NCBI GenBank assembly: GCA_963854735.1
Contig: OY978103.1
Span: 868,001-932,000, forward strand
From: Marvania coccoides
Taxonomy: Eukaryota; Chlorophyta; Trebouxiophyceae; Chlorellales; Chlorellaceae
Reading direction: 5' to 3'
DNA: 64,000 bases
Positions 21,173-33,251 of this stretch are shown here, piece by piece; the first letter of the stretch is position 1; the number at the start of each line of letters is the position of its first letter. The notes beneath the pieces are model-generated. The model was given only the letters and a program-made list of their open reading frames with translations, was not told where the DNA came from and did not search any database. The translations under genes were made by a program, and so were the position numbers.

Positions 21173-22749
21173 CTATTCTACAGTAGCAAACTCAAGCAAG
21201 GGCCAGTCAGTCTTCAAAAGCCCCTTTACGTATTCTACAGCATAGCAGTTGGCCATGCAATGACCCACTCCCAGCACCGTGAGTTTCCGGAGGTTGGGCC
21301 ACTTTCTGAGGCTGCCTGATGCCACAAGCGCATCGACCGCTTCGTTCCCCAGCCGCGTGGTCTTCAACTCCAGAAACTCCAGGCTCCCCAGCCTCGCGGC
21401 GCTGCGAACGAGGGTGTTGAAATTGACTGCCGAGTCGAGACGCCACCCTCGGCCCAGGCTGAGCTCCCTCAGGCCGCCCAAGCGGGGGCACTGCAGCAGA
21501 AGCTGCAGAGCGGCGCCATCGGAGGGGTAGTACTGCGCCTGGTCCAGCTGGAGGATCGTCAGCTGCGGCAGTTGGGTGATGGCGAGCGCGAAGACAGCGG
21601 CGTCGTCGCTTTTGTAGTTGCAGTCTTGAAAGGCGAGGCGTTGGAGCGCGGGCCAGGCAATCTCGGACGCAAAAGCCCAGTCAGAGGTTTGGATGCCGCT
21701 CAGAGCGAAGGAGCGAAGGCCAGAGAGAAACAGTCGACCCAGTGAGGCCAAAATTCTGAGGGCTTCAGGCGCCATGCGCCTGCCGGCGAGCGCCAGGCTG
21801 GTGAGCTGAGGCCTGAAGCGCTGAACGAGAGGTTCCAGCGACAGGTTATCCACGCCCCGCAGCTCCAAGTGCAGCAGGTTTTCCAGCTGAGCGTCAGTGA
21901 GAAAGTCCACACTCGCTGTGCAGGCGGCGAAAATTTGTCGGTTTTTTTTTAAGTATTTTTGGAAATTTAAAATTCCGCAGCAGCGTTTTTTTTTCTTCCT
22001 ACCTGGAAATACAGCAGATCCAGCCCCAGCTGCGCCAGCTTGGGCATCGAATCCAGGGCTGAGACCAGCGCCTCGTGAAAGGCAGCAGCCCCTCGCGGCG
22101 GTGGTGTGTGGTCAGGGAGCTCCAGAACTGTGAGCGCGCGAGCACACGGAGCATCAGCGAAAATTTTGAGGTCGTCAGCAGTCAGCAGCGTTTCTGAAGC
22201 GGTGGCCGAGCCAATCAGTCTCAGCGCTTCCAGCTGGGGCATGCAAGCGGGCGGGAGTGAAGCAAACATGCATGGCACGGCAGGAAAATCTAGCTCACGC
22301 AGCTCCGGCCAGCAATGGGTCCCCAGCAGCGCCAGCGCGTCCAAAACGCCACTGCCGGAGGACGGCCACCGGAGTGTTAATTTTTTCATGCTTTCTACCG
22401 TCTTGCGCGCCAGGAGAGCCACTTTCAAGAGCAGTTCCGGTGAGGGCGCGGCGTAGGCGGGATGCCACGTTATTTCAAAGGACCGAAGCCCTCGCAGCAG
22501 GGCTGCGTTTTGTCCTTCAAACGTAGGCAACAAAGTTTCGACCTTGGGAGCCAAATTCAATGCCAAATCGAAAACCGTATGGTCTACAGCAACTTTCGTG
22601 CTCTGGCACACCAGACGGAGCGCCGCCTGCGCTGCGGGAGCCAGCGGGCAATTGAGGACAACAAGCGAGAGGGCGGCGACTGCACGGGCGCCACGCTCCT
22701 CCAGATGGAGCCTCCAGCTCTTGGGGACCGCAAGGCGCTTCAAGCGCAT
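21173..22749 (-). CDS. Leucine-rich-repeat protein, model uncertain at both ends
   Basis: Supported coding: 22003-22749 on the minus strand and then from about 21915 or 21886 down to 21173. Leu-rich repeats are plain: LRELDFPAVPC, LEALRLIGSAT, LTVLELPD, LLHLELRGVDNLSLEPL, LTSLALAGRR, LRELSLGRG, LEFLELKTTRLG, LRKLTVLGVGH. The spacing resembles the RNI-like repeats of algal F-box-type proteins. The best-looking acceptor before the last exon (after GCACAG) does not fit the phase of the donor; an acceptor about 29 nt further (GCTCAG) does. Upstream, in another frame at 22750-22853, lies a helical stretch (ARIVLSLLPAVLTLDKEHLV) that may be the true N-terminal domain, so a frameshift or missed intron near 22750 is likely. 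Function unknown. Confidence 0.65.
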
Positions 22750-22853
22750 TGACAAGGCGCAAGGTAACGAGGTGCTCCTTGTCAAGCGTCAGCACGGCGG
22801 GGAGGAGGGAGAGCACGATTCTTGCACGCTCGCCAAAACGCCGCTGCACATCC

Positions 22854-22877
22854 CTGATACATACATACATACATTAC
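22854..22877 (-). repeat. CATA tetranucleotide microsatellite, possible 24-nt intron
   Basis: A short (CATA)n run. On the minus strand it reads GTAATG...ATCAG, so it has splice-like ends, and removing it would join two open frames (LPFINL and DVQRRFGERAR). A 24-nt intron would be extraordinarily short, so this is only a possibility. Confidence 0.3.
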
Positions 22878-22989
22878 AGGTTGATGAAGGGCAGGATGGA
22901 GCGCTGGCCGGGCACAGAAGACGGTTGGGGGTTGGGAATGGGATCTTCTTGCTCCATTGGAGAGTTCTCTCCAATGTCAAGGTTCTGCA

Positions 22990-23839
22990 GGGGCGCTGAA
23001 GGGAGGGAAAACGGAACAGCGAGAGTTGAGATAAATATTTTGTTGAAGAGGGACAAGGGCGCCTTTCGCACCTAGTCGATCGCTCAGCGTGCCGTTTGGG
23101 CCCTTGAAATGCTCAAGTAGGAGTGTACTGCTGCTATGTTTGCTGCCAGTGCGTTTTTTTTCGTTTTAGTTTTTTTTTCCTGCAATTGTTTTCAAATAGC
23201 ATGCATGTTTCCCGACCAGTGAGTCCGCAGAGATACGCAGATTCCCCCTTTTTTAAATACAAACAATTGAAATTAGAGGAGCTTCAGGCGGGGCAAAAAA
23301 TTGCCAAAAAATTTGCTCTTTCCTTGCGCTCTACTGGTCACTCCTCGCTGATTGAGAAGCAGTAAGCTGCGCTGTCTCTGCATGAGACTGCGCCCCTTGC
23401 GCAGGGCCTTACAAGCACCAGTTTATGGATGCCCATGTAACGTCGCTGCGCACTTTTTCCATGCAGCACCATCTCACTTTTCCAAAAATTCCATCCCCAG
23501 CAGCATTAAACAAAATTTTCACGAATCAATGGGTCAATGCTGCTGATATTATCTCTGCGTGAAGGAGGGCGGCACGGTCGGTGGCCACAGGTTGCTCTTC
23601 CTCCTTTTCCCGCAAGGTTAGAGCTCCACGCCACCTGATCAAGGCATGGATGCCAATGCTGAAATTGCTGCCCTCGATTTCAATTTTGCAGCCAAGCGCC
23701 AAGCGCGCCCGGCTAAGCCGTTCTAGCTGGGGTCATTTCAACATCGTGTTGGTTCCGCACATGTTGCTTAATTCAATTTAAAAATCAAATTAAATTAATT
23801 ATTTATAATAATCGCATTAATGATGACGGGAGGAGCGTG
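22990..23839. other. Intergenic region, no gene seen
   Basis: About 850 bp with no supported gene. It lies upstream of both the LRR gene (-) and the membrane protein gene (+), so it carries both promoters. Short frames here have no recognisable features. Confidence 0.45.
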
Positions 23840-25038
23840 ATGGACCGCGGCAACCCGATGTGGGGCATGAAATTCTGGGGATGGAGGAGAAGACGACTTC
23901 CAGATCCAGCAAATGGCAGCGACCTCGACAGGGCAATCATCAACTATGGCCTGTTCCAGATGTTTTTTCGAGACGCCGAGTTGGAGCAAGTGAGGTTGAT
24001 TTCGCCCAAGAAAAGTTCACCTCAATTGATTATTTTTACATCGTTTAAAATCCTTCGATGCAGGACTTCCACTGTTACTTTTACAACCAAATCATGAAGC
24101 TGGACGTCTGGTGGAGCATCATCACCGCCTGGATGGCCCTAGATTTTTTCATCAAGGTGCAACTTTTCTTCAGCTGCCATCCCCACTCGTGCTCACCAAC
24201 CAACGAGCGCTCCATTTTTTCTTCCCTCACCAGCACCTCCTTATTTCCCTTTCCACCGCAGGTGATCCCGCTGGAGCCCACAATTTGGGCCCACGTGCCT
24301 CAAATTGCCGGCAGCTTTTCCGCCACCGCCATCATCTGCTACCTCTGCTACTTCCGCCCCCGCACCTACGTCGCCATCCGCACCACCTTCCTCCTAGCCT
24401 ATCGCCTCTACCACCAAGCCATAGTGATGCAGCTGTCCCCGCGTCTAACACCCCCCGACGGCCCCACCACATCCATGCACAAACTGCCTTCCGACACGCA
24501 GCACGGCTTCACCTCCCGCGTGATCGCACACTGCGCGTTTGCGGGTGCCGCGTCCAACGGGTATCAGCTTCTTTCTTCCTACCAAGTGGTGTCAGCCGGG
24601 GTCAATATCCTGCACCACCTGCGAAAAGGGTTTTACACGTGTCGGACGGATCTAGCGGCGATGCCCGGGATCATAGGGATACACGAGAGTCTGACGGAGT
24701 GGGTGGAGGGGTGGATGCAAAGGGCGCTGCCGCTGCATGCCGCGATTCTCGCTGAAATGTCTCCCGCGCCGTGCCACGTTTATTACACGTGGGCGCTGGT
24801 GACGTTTGGCTTCATCGCGCCGCTGGTGATAGCCACCAACCTGGAGGAGTGTTCTCGGCTGATGTTTCTGAGGGAGCGGCAGCGGGGCCTTTTGGCTCCT
24901 TGGCTTGGGGTGCGTCTGGCGCATGCCGCCGCGATAATATTTTTGGGCGGCCGGGTCGTGTGGGCCTTGCTAGACGTGGCGGCGCCGCTGCTGCAGTGGG
25001 GGGCGCCGTACTATGAAGGAGCTGCCTGGGCGAACTAA
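23840..25038 (+). CDS. Multipass membrane protein of unknown family
   Basis: Exons 23840-23989, 24064-24156 and 24262-25038 give 339 residues, all joining in phase 0; the first intron is only 74 nt. The N-terminus (MDRGNPMWGMKFWGWRRRRL) is basic. Hydrophobic segments include IAGSFSATAIICYLCYF, a moderately hydrophobic AHCAFAGAASNGY, YYTWALVTFGFIAPLVIATN and a final LAHAAAIIFLGGRVVWALL, so about four membrane spans. A WWSIITAWMALDFFIKV stretch in exon 2 may be another. There is no signal peptide and I recognise no motif. A (GT)n microsatellite follows directly after the stop. The product seems genuine by length, codon use and clean splicing. Confidence 0.72.
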
Positions 25039-25056
25039 GTGTGTGTGTGTGTGTGT
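25039..25056. repeat. (GT)n microsatellite
   Basis: Nine GT units directly after the TAA stop of the membrane protein gene, so within its 3' UTR. Confidence 0.8.
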
Positions 25057-26434
25057 TTTAGTACTAATGGAGACTAATGCGCAGGGACTGAGAATTTTGG
25101 CCAATTATTGTCTTCTTTTTGTTTTATATAAATTACTACATCCACATTCTTTTATTTAAATAATTGCCACAACCAATTTATTGTGCATGTGTTTGTTTCT
25201 TTTTCAAAAAGTACTTTCGTTCAATAAGTACTTTTTGAATTTACAAGTATTCTTTTGGGGGCTGGAGACCCAGAATGTAAGATGATGTCAGCATATCGAT
25301 GATAGTGACGGGACTGAGCTCACCTCATGGTGCGTTTTTAGCATGCAGGCAAGCATAGTTTGTTCCCAACGCACTGCAGCACCTTCTTTTATCTTTCAAT
25401 TCGCCGCAGGAAAGTGAAAAGGAATTATTCTAGAGTAAAGTAGAGAGGTCTGAAGTTCTTAAAGTCTTGAAATATTTGTTCTTGATATTGTTGTAGGTGG
25501 TGTGCTTGAGGTGTTAGATAGTTATAAACAGAAAGGTTAAGGGAAACTGTACGCGCTCTGTTCGTGGATAGACGAGGTAAGATCGCTGATCAGCTGCTTC
25601 GTTTGGTCTCCCATCCATCCAGCAATGGAGTGAAAAGAGCCGAGAGCATTTTCGGAGCGGTGATAAACCGGGGTTCAGGGTGTAGTCCACCAACAAAGCT
25701 GCAGCCCTGCTCTTCACCCTCGCCATTCATCTCGCATCGTCTGCTAAGCTTGGGCGGCCGCAGCGAAGGAAGAAGCCAAGCACAGCGATCTGAAGTTGAT
25801 CTGAAGTTGAGGCAGTGGGCTCTCTCACCAACCTCTTTTTCTCGTACTGAATCAATCACCGATGGTCCATTGTCAAATATATTTTGGGGGGTGAAAGCAA
25901 TCGAAATGAAAGCGGAAGGGGGGCAGAAAACCGAAACGAAAGCAACCAAACATTATTTTGCAAACAAACTCGACGTGGGTGCTGCTTTTCATTATTCGTT
26001 AACTTTTATTAGGGTATGTCCATTGCATCCAAGGATCAGAGGCTCCGCAGAACGATCTTCACAGGATCATCGCGCCGCATTATAATTTTAATTTTGACGA
26101 ATTGATGTTGCTGCGACTCTGATACAATTTGAATCTAAAGCTGATCTCAAAGCGCTTAAAGCACAGGCTCGACACGTGAGTTTCATCATCTCAAGTTCGG
26201 CATGCATGCCTCAAAATAACTCTTTTTCGGCCCCAACACTCTCGACTGGCTAAGTTCCTTCTGGAACACGTGTGCCAATCGTTTTTATAGAGGGCCCACA
26301 CCAACCTGAGCGCAGTAAAAATGGCGAGGAGGCATTTTCCCCTGCCGCTGTTTCGTTAGCTCTCAGACACCTCACCCCCGTTTTTATTCTTACTTTTTGA
26401 GCACACATAAAAACTGATATTGGCTGCTGCTTGG

Positions 26435-26494
26435 TGGATGCAGGTTTTGTGAACGCACTGCAAGTGGATGCAGGTTTTGTGAACGCACTGCAAG
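26435..26494. repeat. 30-bp perfect tandem duplication
   Basis: A 30-bp unit starting TGGATGCAGG occurs twice head to tail with no mismatch (26435-26464 and 26465-26494). Likely a recent replication slippage or repair product. Confidence 0.85.
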
Positions 26495-26770
26495 TGCCTG
26501 CAGGGAAAATTTTGGGCATAGGACAGTGGAGGCGGCATTTTGCTTTTTTACCTTTGATGCCCAGCACTCTTTAATTTCCTTAGTATTTCGCGCAAAACAC
26601 CATTTACAGCAATGCATAGCCGTAATAATGCCAGCTGCTGTAGTAACTGGCCATGGGTGCTCAAGCCCGCTTGGCTTACAACGAAAATGGCCCAGGTGGA
26701 ACACCAAGAAAGGTGGATAGGCAAAGCCCAGGTGGAATGGCCCGATCTTCACTACAAAACCTTAAGAATT

Positions 26771-26885
26771 AGCTGCCAGCGCCGCTCAAACTCCAGCCTT
26801 CGTATTCTCCTGATTTTGACCACTCTCATGGTTCGATCAAACCACGTTGAACGCTTCCGTTCCCGTCCGATCACGTTAAATAAGC
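26771..26885. repeat. Dispersed repeat, copy 1
   Basis: Similar to 42305-42425 on the same strand. Both contain GCCAGCGCCGCTC, then after about 50 variable bases CATGGTTCGATCAAAC, a diverged middle, and a CCGATCACG or TCGATCACG end. Non-coding; family unknown. Confidence 0.55.
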
Positions 26886-27112
26886 AACGTTGGGCCCCAC
26901 TAGTACTACCGTCAGAGATGAGGTGGGAAGCCGGGGTGTTGAACCTTTTGTTCGCCCAAACATTTTTTTGGCAATGGATAATTAAAGAAGTATAATGGTC
27001 GTGTTACCCCCGACATGGACGGCTTGCCTTTATTTATTTTTTACTTCAACGTGTACTCTTCTTGTACAGGCGTTCTGTTATTATATATATATATTTTTTT
27101 TTATTTGTTGAA

Positions 27113-29283
27113 TCACACCAGGAGTGTGACCTCCAGCAGCCCTTCATAGGCGTCTCTGTAGGACAGCCCCCACCCTTCGAGAGCTTCTTTCACTGCCCCA
27201 GGCAACCTCGCCCTCACCTTGCCGTGCTGCCCCACACCCACCACCACTTGAACCACCTTGACGCCCTGCTCTGTCAACCGCCACAACGCATCCTCCTGCG
27301 GAAAAATAAATTGATATTCTTCAAATCAGAAAAACAGCAACGTACACCATACACCATCACAAACCGGTATTATTGCGATGGTGAAAATTGGTTTGACAGG
27401 TAAAAGGCAATTGAATGCAACTTACGAGATGGTGAATTGCTTCAGAGACGTGCAGACCGTGAAGATCGATCGTTGGCGGGCCACGACCGCCGCCGCTGCC
27501 GCTGCTCCGTCCTTCCAGCGCTGCTGCATTGCGCCTGGCAAAGGTATCTGTGGCCGCTACCGCGTGCGCCGCTTTCATCTGCTCGTTGTGCCACCGCCCC
27601 TTGGCCCCCAATTCCTAGGGGAAAAAAGAAAAAGAAAAAATAATAAATATATAAATAATAAAAGCAAATTAATACATAATGAAAAAATAATCAAGATGAA
27701 TTAGAGTCAATTAATGGAAAACCGAAAAGTAAACCAAGGTCGTGCCTTGGCGAGGGCCTTGTTCCCGGTGAGGTAGGCTTGCGTGGCTTGCTGGAAGCAG
27801 GCGTTGCGCAGCCTCGCGTGGTCTCTGGCCTCGTGCCTCGCGTCTGCATAGTCTGCAGCCACCTCCGCACCCGTAGAAAACTTGCGCACGCCCTGGGCGG
27901 TCCACACCGGCGCAGCGCCGCCGCCAGAAGGAGTGGAAGGGCGAGAATTGGAGGAAGAGGCGGCTCCGCTTGTTGGAGGAGGCAGCCGAGCCGCAGCTTT
28001 GGCTTTTCCAGCGTAATTGCCCACCACAAAGGCCGACGCAACTACTGCACGCTTTGGGGCTGCATTACCGCCGTCCAGCGACGGAAAATCTTCGTTGGAA
28101 AATTCCGGCGTTGCTGCGGCTGCGGTTTTTGTGCTGGTGGCGGCGTAGGTGGCGGCGTAGGCGCCTTGCAGCTCGTTCTCGAGGCGGTACAGCGCGTCCA
28201 CGGTGGCGGGTAGGCTGCGGCCGTACTGGTCAAACATTTCCCACAGCGCAGCGGGACTGAAAAATAGAAAGACAGAAACCCATGAAAAGCACAGACTCAA
28301 AAAAGGTAGGTCGCTTCATTCTATTTAGTAAAAGCGCAGATAAAGTGCGGTTTGACGCTTCTAGAGAAGGGCAAAAAAAGAAGGTGAAGAAGAAAGAGAA
28401 GAAGTACGGAAATAAAAAAATTAAAATCTTTCTACCTGTACTCAGGAAACTGTTGCTGCAGGACCGACATGAAGGCTCCCTCTGAAGCAGGGTCCACTGC
28501 GACCAGATGTTGCCCTCCCTCCCACCCTCCCGCCTCTGCGGTGTTCGAATGGTAGCCGCCTGTCTCTTGATTTCCATTTTCATCGTCCCAGCCTGCATAC
28601 TCAGCGGTCTCTGCAGCTTCAGGCAGCCGCTCCCTCTCATGCAGCGATAGTGCAGCGACATCGCCAGTCAGAGTTGCTGCAGTGGGTTGGGAAGGGGGGC
28701 CGCTGCTGCCGGCACCGCCGCTGCTGAAACCTCCCGGCTGAAACGAAGCTGCTGAGGGTTTAAGCTCCGAGAAAACGACGGAGAAAGCCGAGGGAGGGTT
28801 TGAGGGCGCTGCTGCAGGCGCTGCAAGAGGTGGAAAACCAGGCGGCGGCGCCATCATCGGATTTAACGGTTCCGGCAGATCTCCTACCACTTTGAGATTA
28901 AATGGAGGCGAATTCCATTCAAAATTGGACGGAGCTCCGCTAGGGTCGGCCAAAAAGGCTTGCAGCTGTGAGAAGGCCGTCAACATGGCTCCTGGGTCCT
29001 TTTTTTCTTGTGGAAGAAAGTCGAGCAGCTCCGAAGCCTCCATGGCGCTGTCGTTGCCCGACATCCCACTACTCACACACCTTAATAAAACAGAGGGGAA
29101 CACAAATGTCAGATAATTGCATGCTCATTCCATCAAACCTCATCAAATTCTTCATCAAATTGGCCCCATAGAAACTATGAAACTACTAATATGGTTTTCA
29201 ACTCACTCTCGGACATAATCCTTCAAGCTCTGGTCGGCTCCAGCCCAGAAAAACTCCACAAAGCGCTCCACAGCTGTATGCAT
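27113..29283 (-). CDS. CUE-like / DUF1771 / Smr-domain protein
   Basis: Exons 29207-29283, 28436-29080, 27746-28256, 27426-27614 and 27113-27295 total 535 codons with stop. The third intron has a GC donor (AAG|GCACGA); its removal gives the conserved run GNKALAKELGAKGRWHNEQM. Parts in order: acidic N-terminal region with a Pro/Ala-rich spacer, a CUE-like ubiquitin-binding segment (FMSVLQQQFPEYRSPAALWE), DUF1771 (DYADARHEARDHARLRNACF) and an Smr domain with IDLHGLHVSEAIHHL and VVVGVGQHGK. This matches plant CID5/CID7-like proteins. Smr domains can be endonucleases on DNA or RNA. The ATG lies 4 nt after the stop of the small gene upstream, which suggests a shared transcript or a start further upstream. 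Confidence 0.85.
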
Positions 29284-29287
29284 TGAT

Positions 29288-29533
29288 CTAAGAAGGCCTC
29301 CGCTGCTGTTGGGGCGGTTCTGAGGAGGAAGAGCGGTGGTTGGCAGACTCCACGCCGTAAAGTTTGTTGAAAAATCCCTTCACTGCGGGGCGGAGGGCGC
29401 TGAAAATCGTCTGCCTCCCGGTAGCGGAGTCCCAGTCGAAGAGCACCAAGCTGCCCAGGGCGACCGCAGTAAGGCCCACGCTCCAAGCTTTCACTCTGAG
29501 TTGAAAGGGCGAAGGAGGCTCCCGTCGGCTCAT
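29288..29533 (-). CDS. Small single-span membrane protein (81 aa), first ORF of a possible bicistron
   Basis: A single-exon ATG frame (MSRREPPSPFQLRVKAW) with one hydrophobic span (VGLTAVALGSLVLFDW) and a hydrophilic, Gln/Arg/Ser-rich C-terminus. The basic start followed by one membrane span is common in small mitochondrial or plastid membrane proteins, but I recognise no family. Its TAG stop and the ATG of the Smr gene are separated by only ATCA on the same strand. Green algae are known to express such pairs from dicistronic mRNAs. Confidence 0.6.
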   Translation of the reverse strand: MSRREPPSPFQLRVKAWSVGLTAVALGSLVLFDWDSATGRQTIFSALRPAVKGFFNKLYGVESANHRSSSSEPPQQQRRPS

Positions 29534-29851
29534 CCCAAGCAGATCATGAATGAGTCGCGATGTTTATAAATTAATATAGCTTACAATTGAGTGGGCATTT
29601 ACCCAAAATATGGATCAAAAAAATATTCAAAAGAAACTTTGGAAGCCGAAACTTGAGGATTTGCGCATCGTGCAAGCGTTATACCATCGTGCATTGTCTT
29701 TTAAATACTTCATTTTCGATAGGGCACAGGCGCACAAGTTGCCTTGGCGGGTGATTTCTCGCACAAAGCTGACATTCAATCGAGAGCTCTGTTCAGATAC
29801 AAACGCCAGCTAGCCCTCCACTTCGGCGTCTGCCGAAGCCATTACGACTAA
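29534..29851. promoter_or_regulatory. Divergent intergenic region before lycopene beta-cyclase
   Basis: This gap of about 318 bp separates the minus-strand pair from the plus-strand cyclase gene, so it carries both promoters. It is AT-rich; no named element seen. Confidence 0.4.
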
Positions 29852-32329
29852 ATGGCAACCGTCCAGCGCCCCGGCGCCGCATTAATGGGCCAGAGCCGCG
29901 CCCTGGTCTCGACGACCTTACCTGCCAGCGCCAAGGCCCCCCGCAGCGCCGCAGCCCCTTCGTTTGGCCCCCAAATCCGTCTTCCTGCCCGCCAACCTCG
30001 CCTTGCCACTACTTATGCAGCCATTGCTGGCGTGCCTGAAGCCCCAGCCACCACAGCTCCGGCTCCGCCCACCAACATTTTCCCCGACATTAAGCTCCCG
30101 TTGCTGGACCCCTCTGCGCAACAAACCTTCGACCTCGTCATCGCGGGCGCCGGACCTGCGGGCATGGCGGTGGCAGAGCGCGTCTCCTCGTCTGGTAAGC
30201 ATTCTTAAAGAACAAGCTCGGCAATGAATTTTTCAACAACCCACTCTTCTTTTTTCAATTAAGTTTTTCAGACCATGCTCGTGTTAACAGCATCAAAAGT
30301 CCTAGCCAAAGCCTTCCTTTTTGCACAATGCTAACCCTCCTCTTTCCTCCCCCCACTTTCCCATTGAATCACCAAATTGAATAGGTTTCAACGTCGCCAT
30401 CATCGACCCCAACCCTCTGTCCCCTTGGATCAACAACTACGGGGTCTGGGTGGACGAGTTTGAGGCCATGGGGCTGGATGACTGCTTCGACGTAGTGTGG
30501 GACCGCGCCGTGGTGCATTTGGATTCTGGAGAGAAGGGGGAGCGGACGCTGGCCCGGCCGTATGCCCGCGTAGACAGGCCAAAGTTGAAGCGAAAGCTGC
30601 TGGAGCGGTGTATTGCCTCAGGGGTGAGAAAGAGGGGGTTTCAAGGGGGTGGTCAATGTTTTTTGAGCGAAATATGCTTAGCTTTTCCCTTCTCTTCCTT
30701 TTTTTTTTTTTTTTTAGCGGATGACGACGTCTTTGTTTTGCTTGTTGCTGCAGGTGAAATTTCACTTGTCCAAGGTGTCTGGGGTGCAGCACGGAGGGGG
30801 GAAGTCCACGCTGAGCTGCGAGGGTGGCGTGGAGGTGACAGGGGCGCTGGCTTTAGATGCGACAGGCCACGCGAAGAAACTGGTGGGAACGACGACAGCT
30901 GTTTTTTAATTTCTTTCTTTCTGTGCCAGTGTTTGCAACGCTTTTGGGATGCCTATTATCCCCTCTTGGCTTGTTTCAAACACTCGACACACTGTATTGG
31001 GAATCATTGTGTTTGTCTCCTTTCGTAGGTGCAATACGACCAAAAGTACGATCCCGGGTACCAAGGGGCGTACGGCATCACCGCAGAGGTGGAAAGCCAT
31101 CCCTTTGACGTGGGGGCCATGCTGTTCATGGACTGGCGCGACGATCACCTCGTCGGCGACCCAGAGATGAGGGCTAGAAACTCGGCGTGAGTTTAATAAA
31201 TACATAACGATAATATTTCTCGTTATATTTTGATTAAAAGATAAAGCTTGAGAAAACACATTAGAATATTATATTATTCTCTTGCATAGCGAGGCAATCA
31301 ATTGGGATATATCCCTGATTTCATACGAATTTAGCCATAAAATCGCTGCTCTCATAAGTGACCATCTCCCCCGAAATCCATCTCCTGCTGCAGGCTGCCT
31401 ACCTTCCTATACGCCATGCCCTTCAGCCCAACCAAGATCTTTCTGGAGGAGACCTCCCTGGTGGCGCGGCCCATCGTGCCATTCCCCGAACTCAAAGCCA
31501 GGCTGGACGCGCGCCTGGCGCACCTGGGCATCAAAATTACGTCCATTGAGGAAGAGGAGTACTGCGCAATCCCCATGGGAGGCGTGCTGCCAAAGGTAAC
31601 GTACTACATTTTATTTATTTCTCTACTTTCTTATTTGCCATCACGCTGCCTTCTCCTTTAGCTTTTTTCTAGCCTTCTTTTAAAAGAGTTCGACAATGCC
31701 ATCTTTATCATCGCAATTATCATTTTCGCGCTGTTTTGGTTAACGCGAAGAGAGCAACTGAATGTTTTTTTTTCGAATATTGACGTTTTCTCTCACTCCC
31801 CTTGTCATCGTCTGCACAGGTGCCGCAGCGGGTAGTGGGCGTGGGAGGCACCGCAGGCATGGTGCACCCTTCCACCGGCTACATGATCTCCAGGGTGCTG
31901 GGCGCTGCCCCCACAGTGGCAGACGCTATCGTTGAGCAGCTCAGCGCAGCGGTCGATAAAGCCGCCGACGCGGCGCGCGGCGAGGAGCATGGCCTGAAAG
32001 ACGAGGCTGCCGCCACCGCGGCCGCTGCGGCCGTGTGGGGTGCCATGTGGCCTGTGGAGCGCATTCGCCAGCGCGAGTTCTTCGATTTCGGGATGGAAGT
32101 TTTGTTGAAGCTGAACCTGGAGGAGACGCGCGAGTTTTTCGCGGCTTTTTTTTCGCTGTCCGACTTCCACTGGCACGGCTTCCTCTCCAGCCGGCTGTCC
32201 TTCCTGCAGCTCATTCAGTTTGGCCTGTCGCTGTTTGTTCACTCCAGCAATAAAGCGAGGGCGGACCTGTTGCAAAAGGGACTCCCAGGGCTGATGCGCA
32301 TGCTCAGCAGGCTAGCGAAGACGCTTTAA
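29852..32329 (+). CDS. LCYB: Lycopene beta-cyclase, plastid
   Basis: Six exons: 29852-30194, 30385-30623, 30754-30882, 31029-31186, 31394-31595 and 31820-32329, 526 residues in all. It closes the beta rings of lycopene to form beta-carotene. A transit peptide rich in Ser, Ala and Pro covers about the first 60 residues. The FAD/NAD(P)-binding motif is DLVIAGAGPAGMAVAERVS. Family motifs follow: NNYGVWVDEFEAMGL, ARPYARVDRPKLKRKLL, LDATGH, YQGAYGITAEVE, and the beta-cyclase signature FLEETSLVARP. Epsilon-cyclases differ here, so the beta assignment is firm. PMGGVLPK and GTAGMVHPSTGYM match the C-terminal core. An Ala/Glu insertion of about 35 residues follows AIVEQLSAAV and precedes the conserved WPVERIRQREFFDFGM. 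Confidence 0.95.
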
Positions 32330-33251
32330 TTGCGTGATTTAAAAGAAGCAAAAAAATTAAGTTTTAGAGCGGCAATTTGGTTTTGGATATTGTTCATTTT
32401 TCCTGCTGCTTTGATTTTGTCCTGAGCTCTTCCTGAGGCGGGCCAGAGACAAAGCACAGCTATTTACGTACGAGTGGACCGATTTCGTTATTCTTTTTAT
32501 GTTTACAATTTCAGTTTTGTGGATGTTAATTATTTTGAACAACTTTATTTGGCTGAAAGAAGCAGCTGCCTTCGCTCCTCTTTTTAAAATCCTAGCCACG
32601 AAATATCTTCAGCGAGCAAGTGCTGTCTAGAGCAGAGCGAAGCAGGCAGCTGCAATGCCCCACCCCAGTGCCCCAGTTAGTATCTGCAGCTGTACTGCCG
32701 AGCTGCCACTGTCCACCGGACGTTAAAGCTGCTGCAATTGCCGTCAATGGGATGCTGAGGTTTCTCTTTATATATTAATTAACTTTGACGTGCATTCATG
32801 TTTATTTACTTCAGTATTTTTGGAGAATTTGCAATTATTTGTATGTTTGCAGGCATTTGATACTGTGCCAAACAACGCTCTACGAGAGAGGAAGAAATCG
32901 ATAGCGCGATACAAACAAGCAAATAAAGAAGAATGTGAGGGGGTGGGTGTGACAAAAATGGGTTTCGTTTCAGTACAAATCGTTGCATTGAGAAAGCGCC
33001 AGCCGCTCCTGAGGCAACAGCAGCGGCAACGCCCGGGGAGAAGACGTTTGCATTGCGCGCATTTCAAATGACAGCGCTCAAAAAGAAAGAGACTGCAGCC
33101 TCGGCGAGAGAAGAGAGAAGCACAAAGGGAAAGAAAAAAACAAGAGCAGCTGCCCGCTCCTTTTTTTTCTTCTTCCCACTATAAGAACAACAACAAGTAG
33201 CGACGGAGATGAACCGATAAAAAATAACTAGTAACAGGGAAGGGGGGGAAA
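32330..33251. other. Convergent 3' region, no gene seen
   Basis: About 920 bp between convergent genes. AT-rich stretches and short frames on both strands; nothing supported. Confidence 0.5.

Larger units (their letters stand above)
25057..27112. other. 2-kb gene-poor region
   Basis: No supported gene. Its longest reading frames (for example at 25564-26085) have no family resemblance and mixed codon use. The region holds a 30-bp tandem duplication, a small repeat (GATCTGAAGTT twice at about 25788) and one copy of a dispersed repeat shared with 42.3 kb. Its character is that of decayed repeat DNA. Confidence 0.5.

Noticed and set aside
25564..26085. Frame of 173 codons in the gene-poor region
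   Set aside because: No similarity to known proteins, atypical codon use and overlap with frames on the other strand; not supported.
26820..26845. tRNA gene suggested by GGTTCGATC
   Set aside because: No cloverleaf or A box fits around it and the same box recurs in the dispersed repeat copy, so it is repeat sequence rather than a tRNA gene.
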